6,354 bases of DNA, from the NCBI GenBank assembly GCA_900767015.1, contig CAAFXQ010000006.1, positions 1 to 6,354 on the forward strand. The letters are read 5' to 3'. Origin of the DNA: Clostridia bacterium. GTDB lineage: Bacteria; Bacillota; Clostridia; Oscillospirales; Acutalibacteraceae. The position numbers were made by a program, and so were the translations under genes. Shown piece after piece: positions 6,308 to 6,354 of the stretch; the stretch's first letter is position 1, and every line of letters begins with the position of its first letter. A model generated the notes under the pieces. That model saw only the letters and a list, made by a program, of their open reading frames with translations, made no database searches and was not told where the DNA came from.

Positions 6308-6354
6308 GCTTCCCGTCAGTACAAGGGTAAATTCTGCTTAGCTTACAGATCGGA

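Larger units (their letters stand above)
6025..6354. other. Gene-free tail of the window
   Basis: This 330-base stretch holds the terminator, the 7-bp tandem repeat and the palindromic element. I see no gene: the one open frame (6043-6258, plus) starts inside the terminator stem and runs into the palindrome, with no ribosome site. The parts at 6072-6118 and 6308-6354 show nothing I can name. Confidence 0.75.

Overview
The window looks like chromosomal DNA of a Gram-positive anaerobe of the class Clostridia, probably an Oscillospiraceae/Ruminococcaceae-type gut bacterium. This rests on the AAAGGAGG-type ribosome sites, the sigma-A type promoters, the style of the signal peptide (MKKALSVFLAVLMMFSV...), a TraX homologue outside any conjugation cluster, and a palindromic CCCCTCTGTCA/CTCCCC-type intergenic repeat that I recall from gut Clostridia. 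The assignment is inference; no rRNA or marker gene is present.

Layout. Positions 18-5150 hold three minus-strand genes packed as one operon. The first (promoter-proximal) encodes a 920-residue cytoplasmic glycosidase with a long N-terminal beta-rich part and a GH63-like (alpha/alpha)6 catalytic domain. Thirteen bases after its stop comes a 544-residue calcineurin-type metallophosphoesterase with a C-terminal membrane anchor. This overlaps by four bases (ATGA) with a 241-residue polytopic TraX-family protein. A well-formed promoter (TTGACT - 17 bp - TATAAT) lies just upstream of the glycosidase and fixes its start at 5150.

A 250-bp A+T-rich divergent region (5151-5400) separates the operon from a plus-strand gene at 5401-6024. 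It carries one promoter for each direction and a small inverted repeat between them. The plus-strand gene encodes a 207-residue secreted protein with a signal peptide, a divergent Listeria-Bacteroides (InlB B-type) repeat and a hydrophobic C-terminal tail. It has its own extended -10 promoter, a strong ribosome site and a rho-independent terminator with a UUCG loop, so it appears to be a single-gene transcript.

The last 330 bases (6025-6354) contain no credible gene. They hold the terminator, a degenerate 7-bp tandem repeat (6119-6153) and an imperfect palindromic element of about 125 bp (6182-6307).

How the genes might work together: the operon joins a sugar-cleaving enzyme without an export signal, a phosphoesterase tethered to the membrane, and an integral membrane protein of a family whose founder (F-plasmid TraX) acetylates pilin. 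Cytoplasmic-face remodelling of a glycan, glycolipid or phospho-sugar is a reasonable hypothesis, but nothing in the sequence fixes a substrate. I found no CRISPR array, tRNA, rRNA, transposase or phage gene. The most unusual items are the metallophosphoesterase with Thr in place of the metal-binding Asn of the GNHD motif, the co-operonic trio, and the secreted protein with its distinctive tail.
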